From Microbacterium oleivorans (GTDB lineage Bacteria; Actinomycetota; Actinomycetes; Actinomycetales; Microbacteriaceae): 64,000 nt of DNA. Positions within the stretch are counted from its first letter, which is position 1. Every line of letters starts with the position of its first letter. Below are positions 28,369 to 40,971 of this stretch, one piece after another. Below the pieces are notes generated by a model. That model had not been told where the DNA came from, ran no database searches, and worked only from the letters and a program-made list of their open reading frames with translations. Location: assembly GCF_001644225.1 (NCBI RefSeq), contig NZ_LSTV01000004.1:62001-126000 (forward strand), written 5' to 3'. Made by a program: the position numbers and the translations under genes.

Positions 28369-28473
28369 TGGGTCCTCCTCAGGACTGTCGTGTAGTCATC
28401 CGGGCGCTGGATTGCGACCGGGTTTCTACGGGGATGTTGTCAGTGTAGTTGACGTGACGATATTCAGTTTGGG

Positions 28474-28504
28474 CGGATGCCGGGGGCCGGGCCCCCGGCA
28501 TCCG
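28474..28504 (-). terminator. Perfect palindrome between fusA and tuf
   Basis: CGGATGCCGGGGGCC (28474-28488) pairs with its complement (28490-28504) around one centre base, 15 bp, 11 bases after the fusA stop. It could end or reduce the rpsL-rpsG-fusA transcript before tuf. No T-run. Confidence 0.7.
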
Positions 28505-28515
28505 AAGAACGAGTG

Positions 28516-30630
28516 TTACTCGCCCTTGGTCTTCTGGACGATCTCGTCGGCCACCGCGCGCGGGACCTCGGAGTAGCTGTCGAACTCCATCGCGTAGACC
28601 GCGCGGCCCGAAGTCTTCGAGCGCAGGTCACCGATGTAGCCGAACATCTCCGACAGGGGGACGAGGGCGCGGACGATCTTGATACCCGCTCCGTCCTCCA
28701 TCGACTGGATCTGGCCACGACGCGAGTTCAGGTCGCCGATGACGTCGCCCATGTACTCCTCGGGAGTACGGACCTCGACGGCCATCAGCGGCTCGAGCAG
28801 CACGGGGCTGGCCTTGCGGACAGCCTCCTTGAAGCCCATCGAACCCGCGATCTTGAATGCCATCTCGGACGAGTCGACGTCGTGCGACGCGCCGTCCATG
28901 AGGATCGCCTTCACGCCCACCATGGGGAAGCCGGCGAGCACACCGACCTGCATGGCGTCCTGGAAGCCCTGGTTGGTCGGCTCGATGTACTCGCGCGGGA
29001 TGCGGCCACCGGTGACCTTGTTCTCGAACTCGTAGGTCTTGTCGGCCGTGACCTCGAGGGGCTCGAGCGCGAACTGGATCTTCGCGAACTGACCCGAACC
29101 ACCGGTCTGCTTCTTGTGCGTGTAGTCGTAACGCTCGACGGTCTTCTTGATCGTCTCGCGGTACGCGACCTGCGGCTTGCCGACGTTCGCCTCGACGCGG
29201 AACTCGCGCTTCATGCGGTCGACGAGGATGTCGAGGTGCAGCTCGCCCATGCCCTTGATGACCGTCTGACCGGTCTCGGGGTTGAGCTCGGTGCGGAAGG
29301 TCGGGTCCTCCTCGGCCAGCTTCTGGATGGCGACACCCAGCTTCTCCTGGTCGGCCTTGGTCTTCGGCTCGATCGCGACCTCGATGACGGGCTCGGGGAA
29401 CGTCATCGACTCGAGGACGACGGGCTCGCTCGGGTCGGCGAGGGTGTCACCGGTGGTGGTGTCCTTCAGACCGATGACCGCGTAGATGTTGCCCGCGGTG
29501 ACCGCGTCGACCGGGTTCTCCTTGTTGGCGTGCATCTGGAAGATCTTCCCGATGCGCTCCTTCTTGCCCTTGGTCGAGTTGATGACCTGCGCACCCGAGT
29601 CGAGCTGACCCGAGTAGACGCGGATGTAGGTCAGGCGACCGAAGAACGGGTGCACGGCGACCTTGAAGGCCAGCGCGGCGAACGGGTCGTTGGCGTCGGG
29701 GTGACGCTCGATGACCTTCTCCTCGTCCTTCGGGTCGTGCGCCTCGATGGCGGGCACGTCGAGGGGCGACGGCAGGTAGTCGACGACCGCGTCGAGCATC
29801 GGCTGGACACCGCGGTTCTTGAACGCGGAGCCGCAGAGCACGGGGTAGAGCTCGCCGGCGACCGTCATCTTGCGGATGGCGCCCTTGATCTCGGCGATCG
29901 TGAGCTCCTCACCGCCGAAGAACTTCTCGAGGAGCTCCTCGTCGCTCTCCGCGACGGTCTCCAGCAGCTGCTGGCGGTACTCCTCGGCGCGGTCCTTGAG
30001 GTCGGCGGGGATCTCCTGCACCTCGTACTTGGCGCCCATGGTCACGTCACCCTTGGCGTCGCCGGGCCACACCAGTGCACGCATCTCGACGAGGTCGATG
30101 ACGCCGACGAAGTCGTTCTCGGCACCGATGGGCAGCTGCAGCACGAGCGGCTTGGCGCCGAGGCGCTTCACGATCGTGTCGACGGTGAAGTAGAAGTCCG
30201 CGCCCAGCTTGTCCATCTTGTTGACGAAGCAGATGCGGGGCACGTCGTACTTGTCGGCCTGACGCCACACGGTCTCGGACTGGGGCTCGACGCCCTCCTT
30301 GCCGTCGAAGACGGCGACGGCACCGTCGAGGACGCGGAGCGAGCGCTCCACCTCGACCGTGAAGTCGACGTGACCGGGGGTGTCGATGATGTTGATCTGG
30401 TTCTTGTTCCAGAAGCAGGTGACGGCGGCCGACGTGATCGTGATGCCGCGCTCCTTCTCCTGCTCCATCCAGTCGGTGGTCGAGGCGCCGTCGTGGGTTT
30501 CGCCCAGCTTGTGGTTGACACCCGTGTAGAAGAGGATGCGCTCGGTCGTCGTCGTCTTGCCGGCATCGATGTGCGCCATGATGCCGATGTTGCGGACCTT
30601 GTTGAGGTCGGTGAGCACTTCTTGTGCCAC
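28516..30630 (-). CDS. fusA: Elongation factor G
   Basis: 704 residues, five-domain translocase with a GTG start at 30630 after AAGGACACCCC. GTPase motifs: AHIDAGKTT near residue 20, the switch region [18 protein letters not shown] and NKMDK. Domain IV begins [11 protein letters not shown]. Drives tRNA-mRNA translocation and ribosome recycling. Part of the str operon with rpsL, rpsG and perhaps tuf. Confidence 0.98.
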   Translation of the reverse strand: MAQEVLTDLNKVRNIGIMAHIDAGKTTTTERILFYTGVNHKLGETHDGASTTDWMEQEKERGITITSAAVTCFWNKNQINIIDTPGHVDFTVEVERSLRVLDGAVAVFDGKEGVEPQSETVWRQADKYDVPRICFVNKMDKLGADFYFTVDTIVKRLGAKPLVLQLPIGAENDFVGVIDLVEMRALVWPGDAKGDVTMGAKYEVQEIPADLKDRAEEYRQQLLETVAESDEELLEKFFGGEELTIAEIKGAIRKMTVAGELYPVLCGSAFKNRGVQPMLDAVVDYLPSPLDVPAIEAHDPKDEEKVIERHPDANDPFAALAFKVAVHPFFGRLTYIRVYSGQLDSGAQVINSTKGKKERIGKIFQMHANKENPVDAVTAGNIYAVIGLKDTTTGDTLADPSEPVVLESMTFPEPVIEVAIEPKTKADQEKLGVAIQKLAEEDPTFRTELNPETGQTVIKGMGELHLDILVDRMKREFRVEANVGKPQVAYRETIKKTVERYDYTHKKQTGGSGQFAKIQFALEPLEVTADKTYEFENKVTGGRIPREYIEPTNQGFQDAMQVGVLAGFPMVGVKAILMDGASHDVDSSEMAFKIAGSMGFKEAVRKASPVLLEPLMAVEVRTPEEYMGDVIGDLNSRRGQIQSMEDGAGIKIVRALVPLSEMFGYIGDLRSKTSGRAVYAMEFDSYSEVPRAVADEIVQKTKGE

Positions 30631-30707
30631 GGGGTGTCCTTACGTGTAGTGACGGATGTCGCGGGGCGACCGGCCGGGGGTGACCCGGCCGGCCGCCGAG
30701 GTGCTGA

Positions 30708-31178
30708 TTACCAGCGGTAGTGCGCGAAGGCGCGGTTCGACTCGGCCATCTTGTGGGTGTCCTCGCGGCGCTTCACCGCGGCACCGAGGCCGTTCGAGGC
30801 ATCCAGGATCTCGTTCTGGAGGCGCTCGGTCATGGTCTTCTCACGGCGACCCTTCGCGTACGAGACGAGCCAGCGCAGCGCGAGCGTGTTCGCGCGGTGC
30901 GGCTTGACCTCGACGGGAACCTGGTAGGTCGAGCCACCGACGCGGCGGCTCTTCACCTCGAGGGTGGGGCGGACGTTGTCGAGCGCCTTCTTGAGCGTCG
31001 CGACGGCGTCCTGGCCGTTCTTCGCCTCGACACCCTTGAGGGCGTTGTAGACGATGGCCTCGGCGATGGACTTCTTGCCGTCGACGAGGATCTTGTTCAC
31101 CAGCTGGGTGACGATCGGAGCACCGTAGACCGGGTCGTTGACGACGACGCGGCGGGGTGCGGGTCCCTTACGAGGCAT
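30708..31178 (-). CDS. rpsG: 30S ribosomal protein S7
   Basis: 156 residues: [36 protein letters not shown] and [12 protein letters not shown]. Organises the small-subunit head. Five bp past the rpsL stop. Confidence 0.98.
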   Translation of the reverse strand: MPRKGPAPRRVVVNDPVYGAPIVTQLVNKILVDGKKSIAEAIVYNALKGVEAKNGQDAVATLKKALDNVRPTLEVKSRRVGGSTYQVPVEVKPHRANTLALRWLVSYAKGRREKTMTERLQNEILDASNGLGAAVKRREDTHKMAESNRAFAHYRW

Positions 31179-31183
31179 CTAGC

Positions 31184-31552
31184 TCAACCCTTCTTGGCGC
31201 CGTAGCGGCTGCGAGCCTGCTTACGGTTCTTGACAGCCTGGGTGTCCAGGGCGCCGCGGACGATCTTGTAACGCACACCGGGGAGGTCCTTCACACGACC
31301 ACCGCGGACGAGCACGAGCGAGTGCTCCTGCAGGTTGTGGCCCTCACCGGGGATGTAGGCGGTGACCTCGGTCCCGTTGCGGAGCTTCACACGGGCGACC
31401 TTGCGCATCGCCGAGTTCGGCTTCTTGGGGGTGGTCGTGTACACGCGGGTGCAGACACCCGCCTGCTGCGGGTTCGCCTTCAGGGCGGGCGCCTTGGTCT
31501 TCGAGACCTTGGGCGAGCGACCCTTGCGAACCAACTGCTGAATGGTTGGCAC
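31184..31552 (-). CDS. rpsL: 30S ribosomal protein S12
   Basis: 122 residues with a GTG start at 31552 after [21 protein letters not shown] at the N-terminus. The streptomycin-sensitive residues look wild type: Lys in [10 protein letters not shown] (E. coli Lys43) and Lys in [11 protein letters not shown] (Lys88). An open frame upstream of the GTG has no ribosomal-protein sequence. First gene of the str operon. Confidence 0.98.
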   Translation of the reverse strand: MPTIQQLVRKGRSPKVSKTKAPALKANPQQAGVCTRVYTTTPKKPNSAMRKVARVKLRNGTEVTAYIPGEGHNLQEHSLVLVRGGRVKDLPGVRYKIVRGALDTQAVKNRKQARSRYGAKKG

Positions 31553-31856
31553 GTTCTCTCCTTGTCGATCTGCGCGCGGCTCGCGCCGGGCACAGGTGCT
31601 GCACGGTGACAGCGTTCGTGGTTTCACCACAGATCCATCTGCACGCCGCGACCGCGACGAACGGGAGTGATGGATATGCCGTGGGGGTGGCCTGTTCGCA
31701 GGCCCTGTCCCTGGTGCGCTCGCCTCGCCTGTCCCGTACCGAGGCACGTCGCATGGCGCGCGTGTGCGCACACCCGATCAATGATACGCGGGATGACGAA
31801 GTCGGGTCAAACGAGGGCGGACTTCACCGCGAGTGCTCAGGTGAGGTAGCCGCCGG
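31553..31856 (-). promoter_or_regulatory. str operon promoter and leader
   Basis: On the minus strand TTGACC (31805-31810), an 18-base spacer and TATCAT (31781-31786) match the housekeeping consensus at five of six positions each, the best promoter in the window along with that of rpoB. A leader of about 220 bases follows before rpsL. No separate gene is seen in it. Confidence 0.7.
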
Positions 31857-33257
31857 TCAGGAACCGGCATCCGTCCGCTGCAGTCGGAGCGCCGCATCGC
31901 CGAGGAGGAACCGATCGGCGACCTCCGCCGCCCCGCCCGGCTCGACCTCGACGTCCGTGCCGAGGGGACTGGGCAGCAGGATGCCGTTCGTCGAGCCCAG
32001 ATCCACGATGCGCCACACCTCGCCGCGCCGCTCGAGGCGGGCATGGGTCTTCGACACGGTCCGCGTCGGGTCGGCGATCGCAAGGAGCTGGGCACGCGGA
32101 TGCGCGGGGTCGGCGACGGGGTTGCGCCCCAGGATGACGACGTCGCCCGACAGGTCGGCGGTGGAGCCGTCCGGGAGGACGAGTTCCCACCGAGAGTGTC
32201 CCCGACGCACGACGACGGTGCGCTCGAGGTCCTCGCCCCGCGGCGCGGGGGCCGATTCCTGCTGCTCGCGCTCCTGCGCGGAGACCGAGGAGCTCGCCGA
32301 CACGGGAGCACCCGCGGCCGGCGAGCCGGGGATGGCGGACACCTCGCCGGTCAGCTCGGGGAAGACGTCGCGTTCGTCGCGGTCGGCGCCGAACGCCGGC
32401 GGGCGCAGACGCGTGACGGGCGCCTCGTCGCGCCCCGGCACCGACGAGATGATCCCCGGCGCGGCGGCGACGGGAGGGCTCGCGTCGCGGGGCGCGTGAG
32501 GTGCGGCCTGCGGAGGGAACGGCGCCTGCGGCGCGGTCGTGGACGTGTCGGCGACTTCCGGCAGCGCGCTGCCGGAAGTCATCGTCGGCGTCGGAGCGGT
32601 CGGGTCGGGCTGCTCCCCCGTCGCCCCCGGATCGGCGCCGAGCGTCGACGCATCGGCGGGAGCCGCCGCGGAGGCCTGCGGGGCCCACGGCTGGGGCGCG
32701 ACGGGTGAGGCCGGGGCGGCCGCGGGACCGGGCCGCGCATCGTCACCCGGCGCGGCGGCCGGCGCGGGGAAGGGCGGCGGCGGCAACGGCGCGCCGAAGT
32801 CCGTTCCGAGCGATCCGAACGGCGCGTAGGGAGGCGACGCGGGCCGCGCCTCCGGATCGGGATGCCGAGTGGCGGGGCGCGCGCCCCGCCACTCGGCAGG
32901 ACCGAACCCCACGATCGTCGCCCAGACCGGGAACAGGAGCGCCCCGACGACGGTCATCCCGCCGCCGTAACCGAAACCGGGGTTCAGCCGGTGCACGGTC
33001 AGGATCAGGAGGATCCAGACGGCGATCGGGCCGACACCCGGCACGAGGACGAGGAGGGCGAGCCACATCGAGAACCCGCCCCAGCGCAGCAGCACGGCGA
33101 TGTTGAGGAGGGGCACCCATGCACGCCAGGGCTCCTCGCCCATCTTCCGGAAGGCGGCCGAGAGTGCCAGGGCGACCCACACGTACACTGCCGCGCCGAG
33201 GACGAAGGCGAGCAGTCCCAGGACGACACCCGCACCGCTGTCGACACCCGTGATCAT
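31857..33257 (-). CDS. Membrane protein with Pro/Ala linker and C-terminal FHA domain
   Basis: 466 residues. Residues 1-125 have about four membrane segments with FRKMGEEPWRAWVPLLNI and RLNPGFGYG, the pattern of DUF5684-like small membrane domains. A Pro/Ala-rich linker of about 230 residues follows. The C-terminal about 100 residues are an FHA domain: VILGRNP, the phosphothreonine-contact SKTHARLE and DLGSTNGI. FHA domains bind phosphothreonine, often as targets of Ser/Thr kinases such as PknA/B, so a membrane signalling or cell-envelope scaffold is likely. No kinase is nearby. It lies just beyond the str promoter on the same strand, so it may run into the str operon. Confidence 0.8.
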   Translation of the reverse strand: MITGVDSGAGVVLGLLAFVLGAAVYVWVALALSAAFRKMGEEPWRAWVPLLNIAVLLRWGGFSMWLALLVLVPGVGPIAVWILLILTVHRLNPGFGYGGGMTVVGALLFPVWATIVGFGPAEWRGARPATRHPDPEARPASPPYAPFGSLGTDFGAPLPPPPFPAPAAAPGDDARPGPAAAPASPVAPQPWAPQASAAAPADASTLGADPGATGEQPDPTAPTPTMTSGSALPEVADTSTTAPQAPFPPQAAPHAPRDASPPVAAAPGIISSVPGRDEAPVTRLRPPAFGADRDERDVFPELTGEVSAIPGSPAAGAPVSASSSVSAQEREQQESAPAPRGEDLERTVVVRRGHSRWELVLPDGSTADLSGDVVILGRNPVADPAHPRAQLLAIADPTRTVSKTHARLERRGEVWRIVDLGSTNGILLPSPLGTDVEVEPGGAAEVADRFLLGDAALRLQRTDAGS

Positions 33258-33310
33258 CCCCCCACCCTAAGTGAGCAGGACCGGCCCCCGCGGAAGGGAG
33301 CGGAGCCGCA

Positions 33311-33970
33311 TCAGACCCCGGGAAGACCGTCGCCCGAATCGAACGGTGCGTCGAGCGACCGGGTCAACTCGTCGAGCAGTGCCGCGATCTGCGGCTCGAC
33401 GTACTGGGCCACGGCCGTCTGGATCCGGAGGCGATGCCGCAGCAGGATCGTGCAGACCTCGCGCCCCACCATGCTCGCGTACTCGTCGGCGAGGCGGACC
33501 TCCTGGCGGAGCGCCGCCTTCGCGTCCTCGGTGAGCGGAGGGAGCGCGGGCACCGCGGCATCCGCTTCATCCGCCAGACCCGCGATCGTGAACAGGAAGG
33601 GGGCGCCGGGGACGGGATCCGGGTCCATCGGCAGGCCGTCGAACTCCGGCTCGAGCCCCTCGGCGGGCCGGTAGGTGCGGGACCGGTTGCGGTCGGCCTG
33701 CTGGTCGAGCTCGGCCTGCAGCATCGGGAGGTTGCGTGCCGTGTAGTGCGCGACGGCGTTGTCGACGATCGTCTTGATCCGGGTCGACAGACCGTGCTGC
33801 ACCCCGTGCGGCACATCGGACCCGAGACCCGCCGCCGAGAGGACGGGAGACCCGAGGCACCGCCGGCAGGGAGCGACCCGGCCGCGGTGCGTGGCCGGCT
33901 CCCAGCGCGGCAACCAGCGCAGCCAGGCCTCGACGGCCTGGTCCACCTGCGTCTCGAGCGAGCGCTCCAC
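33311..33970 (-). CDS. Conserved hypothetical protein with CxxC motif
   Basis: 219 residues from a GTG at 33970. A GTG at 34039, overlapping the upstream stop as GTGA, is an alternative; I prefer the shorter form because codons between them use many A/T third positions, unlike the rest of the gene. It has a CRRC pair near residue 35 (HRGRVAPCRRCLGSP), a charged helical centre and no membrane segment. I do not recognise the family. It is in line with two membrane protein genes on the same strand. Confidence 0.6.
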   Translation of the reverse strand: MERSLETQVDQAVEAWLRWLPRWEPATHRGRVAPCRRCLGSPVLSAAGLGSDVPHGVQHGLSTRIKTIVDNAVAHYTARNLPMLQAELDQQADRNRSRTYRPAEGLEPEFDGLPMDPDPVPGAPFLFTIAGLADEADAAVPALPPLTEDAKAALRQEVRLADEYASMVGREVCTILLRHRLRIQTAVAQYVEPQIAALLDELTRSLDAPFDSGDGLPGV

Positions 33971-34035
33971 GGCTCCATTGTCGCGGAGATCCGCGCCGAT
34001 CGGGGCATTTCCGCCGTGCCGGATGACGTCGCCCG

Positions 34036-34503
34036 TCACTCCTCGTCGTCGGCGCGCTCCCACGGCCACTGCGGTCTGCTCGCCCGCGTGCGCCCGAGCG
34101 CGATCCCGGCCCACGCCGCGACGGCCGCGGTCACCGCCAGGACGAGGAGGTACCACGACACCGCGAAATCGCCGACGGCACCGACCGACACCGCGGGATC
34201 CGCCCCCGTCAGGATGCCGCCGGCCGCGATCCCGACGAGATAGGCGGCCACCGTCGCGGCCGCCACCCAGAGCGCCCCGACGTAGCGGCCGCGGCGGATC
34301 GCTCCGTATCCGGTGGCCGCGAAGACGAGGGCCGCGAGCAGCATCGCCGTGATCCCGGCGCCCTGGCCGAGCGCCGGCTCGGCGAGGACGTCGGTGTCGG
34401 TCAGCAGGCTCGTGAAGCCGAAGGCGAAGATCGCGAGCGCCGCGAATCCGATCGTCGCGAAGAACGCGGCGATCGGCGGTGCGACACCGGCGGACGGCGA
34501 CAC
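34036..34503 (-). CDS. Small integral membrane protein, unknown function
   Basis: 155 residues with four predicted membrane segments (residues about 10-30, 48-66, 76-98 and 115-137) and a charged end ERADDEE. The GTG at 34503 is the likely start, with only a weak ribosome site; it begins 16 bases after the previous gene's stop. No family recognised. Co-directional with its neighbours, so likely co-transcribed. Confidence 0.65.
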   Translation of the reverse strand: MSPSAGVAPPIAAFFATIGFAALAIFAFGFTSLLTDTDVLAEPALGQGAGITAMLLAALVFAATGYGAIRRGRYVGALWVAAATVAAYLVGIAAGGILTGADPAVSVGAVGDFAVSWYLLVLAVTAAVAAWAGIALGRTRASRPQWPWERADDEE

Positions 34504-34519
34504 CTGCCGCGGCCGCCTG

Positions 34520-35617
34520 TCAGTACTGCTGGAGCTGCGGGCCGGCCTCGAGAGTGCGCTCGTACTCGCGCCGGGCCTCGTCGTTGAGCTCGGTCACCCG
34601 ACGACCGCGACGCGCGACCCAGGCACCGAACCACACCGTGATCTCACGACCGAGGACGAACGCGATGACGGCGAGCGGGGCGAGGAGCTGCTCCCCCACG
34701 AGCTGGGCAGCCTGAGACGGCGCGATCGACCAGAACGGTGCCTGGAAGAGCTGGCCGAGCAGGTGACCGCCGTAGGCTGCGCCGCCCACGAGCAGGCCGA
34801 AGACCACCCACAGACCCCAACGACCGCGGTTGATGAAGGCGCCGAGGATCCAGAAGCCCAGGAAGAACACCGCCACCGGCACCCAGAACGCCCAGGTGGT
34901 GAGGATCTCGAGGGTGCGGCTGCCGAGGTCCGCGAGCGCGATCGGCTCGTCGAGCGCTGCGAGGCCGAGCGTGGCGGCCAGGTAGAGGAGCGCGAACACC
35001 AGCGCGGCGACGAGACCGATGGCGCCGGCGGCACCGCGGTTGCCGCGTGCGCGCGGTGCCTCGGGGGCCTGCACGAAGATCGGCTGCTGCGAGTAGACCG
35101 CTGTGGGCGCGCCTGTGGCGGCGGGCTCGCTCGAGGTCACCGTCGTCGGGGTCTGGTCGGCGTGCGAGTAGGCCGCCGTGGCGACGGCCGGGGCCGCCGC
35201 AGCAGCGGCGGGAGCCGCGGTCGTGGCGGGCTCCGGGGCGTCGTCGTGGCGTGCGGGCGCGTCGACGACGTCGGTGTGGGCGGTGGATGCCTCGGAGTCC
35301 GTCTCCGTCGCCGCCGGACGGTACAGCGGCTCGCTCTCGACGGCGGAGGCCGTCACGGGCGCGTCGGGCTCGCTGTACTTGCCGTAGTCGATCGACAGGT
35401 CCGAACCGCGGTCGGTCGCGGAGAAGTCCGCGTCACCGCGCGGGCGGTCCTCGGTGGTGCGCGAGGCGGCCTCGGCCTCGGCGAGACTGTCGTTGGCGCT
35501 GCCGACGACGTGGTCGACGTCGCGGGGCTCGCCGGTGGACGTGGGCTCCTCGACGGGCTCGCCGTAGGCAGGCTCGCGCGTCGGTTCGTTCCGCTCGCCG
35601 AACTGGGGGTCGCTCAT
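34520..35617 (-). CDS. Membrane protein with long acidic Ala/Thr-rich N-terminal region
   Basis: 365 residues from the ATG at 35617, with GAGGAGTG about ten bases upstream. Residues 1-190 are disordered, acidic and rich in Glu, Asp, Thr and Ala; residues about 195-330 have four membrane segments (GAIGLVAALVFALLYLAAT is the first) and the end is charged (RREYERTLEAGPQLQQY). Function unknown. The layout resembles cell-division or envelope-associated actinobacterial membrane proteins, without a motif to prove it. Confidence 0.65.
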   Translation of the reverse strand: MSDPQFGERNEPTREPAYGEPVEEPTSTGEPRDVDHVVGSANDSLAEAEAASRTTEDRPRGDADFSATDRGSDLSIDYGKYSEPDAPVTASAVESEPLYRPAATETDSEASTAHTDVVDAPARHDDAPEPATTAAPAAAAAAPAVATAAYSHADQTPTTVTSSEPAATGAPTAVYSQQPIFVQAPEAPRARGNRGAAGAIGLVAALVFALLYLAATLGLAALDEPIALADLGSRTLEILTTWAFWVPVAVFFLGFWILGAFINRGRWGLWVVFGLLVGGAAYGGHLLGQLFQAPFWSIAPSQAAQLVGEQLLAPLAVIAFVLGREITVWFGAWVARRGRRVTELNDEARREYERTLEAGPQLQQY

Positions 35618-35748
35618 GGCGGTGTCACTCCTCACGCGGAGGCGTGCGCCACCGCTGCAGCGAGCGTATCGTCGGCGCCCGCACCCGCCGCGGAGGCGCC
35701 CCGACGTGTCTCGACGCCGTGTCCGGGTCGAGACGTATCGTGGACCCC

Positions 35749-36357
35749 ATGTCGAGCCGACGCCCCCGCATCCGCCGTGCGCTCGTCGGCGCCCTCGCCG
35801 CCCTCACCCTCGCGGGCGCCGTGACGGCCTGTGCCCCCGAGCCCGACGCGGTGCCGCCCGCGCCGACGGATGCGGCATCCGGAACCCCCAGCCCGACCGT
35901 CACCCCCGTCGCCATCGCGGAGTTCCCGTTCGGCCCGTCGACCTCGACCACGCCGCTGCCGAAGGACTGCGAGAGCATCCTGACCCCCGGCATCCTGGAC
36001 ACCCTGCAGGGCATCCCGCTCAACGCACCGGGCATTGGCGGCGGCATCCGACCCGACAGCAGCCGCGTGTGCGTGTGGGCCGACCCCGGCGCGAGCCGCA
36101 CGAGCCTCGTCACCGTCGTGGGCTACTCGCCCGAGCGCGAGGCGCGCGATGCGCTCTACCTGCTCGGCGTCGACGAGGGCTACACCTGCTACGAGCCGGA
36201 CGAGGGACTGCGGTGCGAGAAGAGCGGCACCGACGAGCTGGGGCTCCCCGTCGGACGCACCGTGTACTGGCGCGACGGCGTGGCGATCGACACGCAGTAC
36301 TCGAACCTCGCACCCCAGGGGTACACGGCGGCGATCGTCCGGTCGATCTGGGGCTGA
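35749..36357 (+). CDS. Putative lipoprotein, paired with a related convergent protein
   Basis: 202 residues from the ATG at 35749. Arg-rich signal peptide, lipobox VTAC with Cys28, then a Thr/Pro spacer and a domain with four Cys (CESILTPG, VCVWAD, GYTCYEPDEGLRCEKSG). The pattern suggests disulfides in an exported domain. TATCGT at 35736-35741 lies eight bases before the ATG with no ribosome site, so a leaderless message is possible. The domain resembles that of the convergent gene at 36362-36955. Function unknown. Confidence 0.75.
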   Translation: MSSRRPRIRRALVGALAALTLAGAVTACAPEPDAVPPAPTDAASGTPSPTVTPVAIAEFPFGPSTSTTPLPKDCESILTPGILDTLQGIPLNAPGIGGGIRPDSSRVCVWADPGASRTSLVTVVGYSPEREARDALYLLGVDEGYTCYEPDEGLRCEKSGTDELGLPVGRTVYWRDGVAIDTQYSNLAPQGYTAAIVRSIWG

Positions 36358-36367
36358 GCGCTCAGCC
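36352..36367. terminator. 16-bp palindrome spanning both convergent stop codons
   Basis: GGCTGAGCGCTCAGCC reads the same on both strands and holds the stop of the plus gene (36355-36357) and that of the minus gene (36362-36364). As RNA it would form a short hairpin in either message; as a terminator it is weak because the loop is tight and there is no T-run. Confidence 0.4.
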
Positions 36368-36955
36368 TGCGCGTGACCAGACCGCGGCGGCGACGCCGTC
36401 CGCGTACTGGGTCGGATGCCACGCCTGCTGCGACGTCGACACCCACTGCCCGCCGCCGGCCTCGATCGTCTCGAGCAGGTCGCCCTCGGTGCGCGAGCAG
36501 CGCACGCGGTCACCCTCGGGGGCGCACTCGAACCCGAGCGGCGGCAACGCAGCCGTCGCGATGGCCCCGGCATCCGGCGGCACGGTCGCGACCGTCGTGG
36601 AGATCTCTCCCCGTCCCGAGGTCCAGGTGCACGTGACGAGAACCTGCGGCTCGAGAGCGGCGACGAGGTCGGCGGCCGACGACACCGGCGCGTCCGTCGA
36701 GGCGACCATCTCGGCACCCTCGGTCCACCGGAGACCGGCCCACGCCGCCTCGTTGTAGAGGTCGCGGCAGCCGAGAGGGGCGGAGGTCGCCGCAGCGGAT
36801 GCCGTGGGTTGCGGCACCCCCGCGGCCTCGGAGATCCATCGCGAGGCGGCGGGGAACATCGGCACGGCGAGGACCAGCAGCGTCACGACGATCGCCGCGC
36901 TCACGACGCCGACGAACCACGCGAAGCCGGCGTTGCGTCCTCCCACCCCTGCCAT
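36362..36955 (-). CDS. Membrane-anchored exported protein, related to the convergent lipoprotein
   Basis: 197 residues with one N-terminal membrane segment (residues 12-35), then an outside domain with Cys pattern CRDLYNEAAW, VTCTWTSG and GFECAPEGDRVRCSRTEGD. The last of these matches GYTCYEPDEGLRCEKSG in the facing gene, and both end with a TQY/AA.VRS-type stretch, so they share a fold. Function unknown. Confidence 0.7.
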   Translation of the reverse strand: MAGVGGRNAGFAWFVGVVSAAIVVTLLVLAVPMFPAASRWISEAAGVPQPTASAAATSAPLGCRDLYNEAAWAGLRWTEGAEMVASTDAPVSSAADLVAALEPQVLVTCTWTSGRGEISTTVATVPPDAGAIATAALPPLGFECAPEGDRVRCSRTEGDLLETIEAGGGQWVSTSQQAWHPTQYADGVAAAVWSRAG

Positions 36956-37001
36956 GCCCCCAGGGTAGCCCCCCCGGCCCGGCCGATCCGCGCCGACGAC
37001 G

Positions 37002-37035
37002 CCGAAGGCCCCTGGGAGATCCCAGGGGCCTTCGG
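37002..37035 (-). terminator. rpoBC operon terminator
   Basis: CCGAAGGCCCCTGGG (37002-37016) pairs with its complement (37021-37035), 15 bp with a four-base loop, 20 bases past the rpoC stop. No T-run on either strand. Confidence 0.7.
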
Positions 37036-37054
37036 TCAGACGATCACGCCTCGA

Positions 37055-40930
<3,876 letters not shown>

Positions 40931-40971
40931 TGATTCTCCTGTGTCGGAATTCTGTTCGTTGCCGGTGCGGG

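Noticed and set aside
28442-28447. Full promoter for tuf
   Set aside because: Only a TACACT -10-like hexamer is found; no -35 at a suitable distance, so it is mentioned only as a candidate.
28477-30720. Long plus-strand frame antisense to fusA
   Set aside because: Shadow of fusA with biased composition and no recognisable motif.
33971-34039. Longer start (GTG at 34039) for the CxxC hypothetical protein
   Set aside because: Third-position A/T is unusually frequent in this stretch compared with the rest of the gene, so it is probably not translated.
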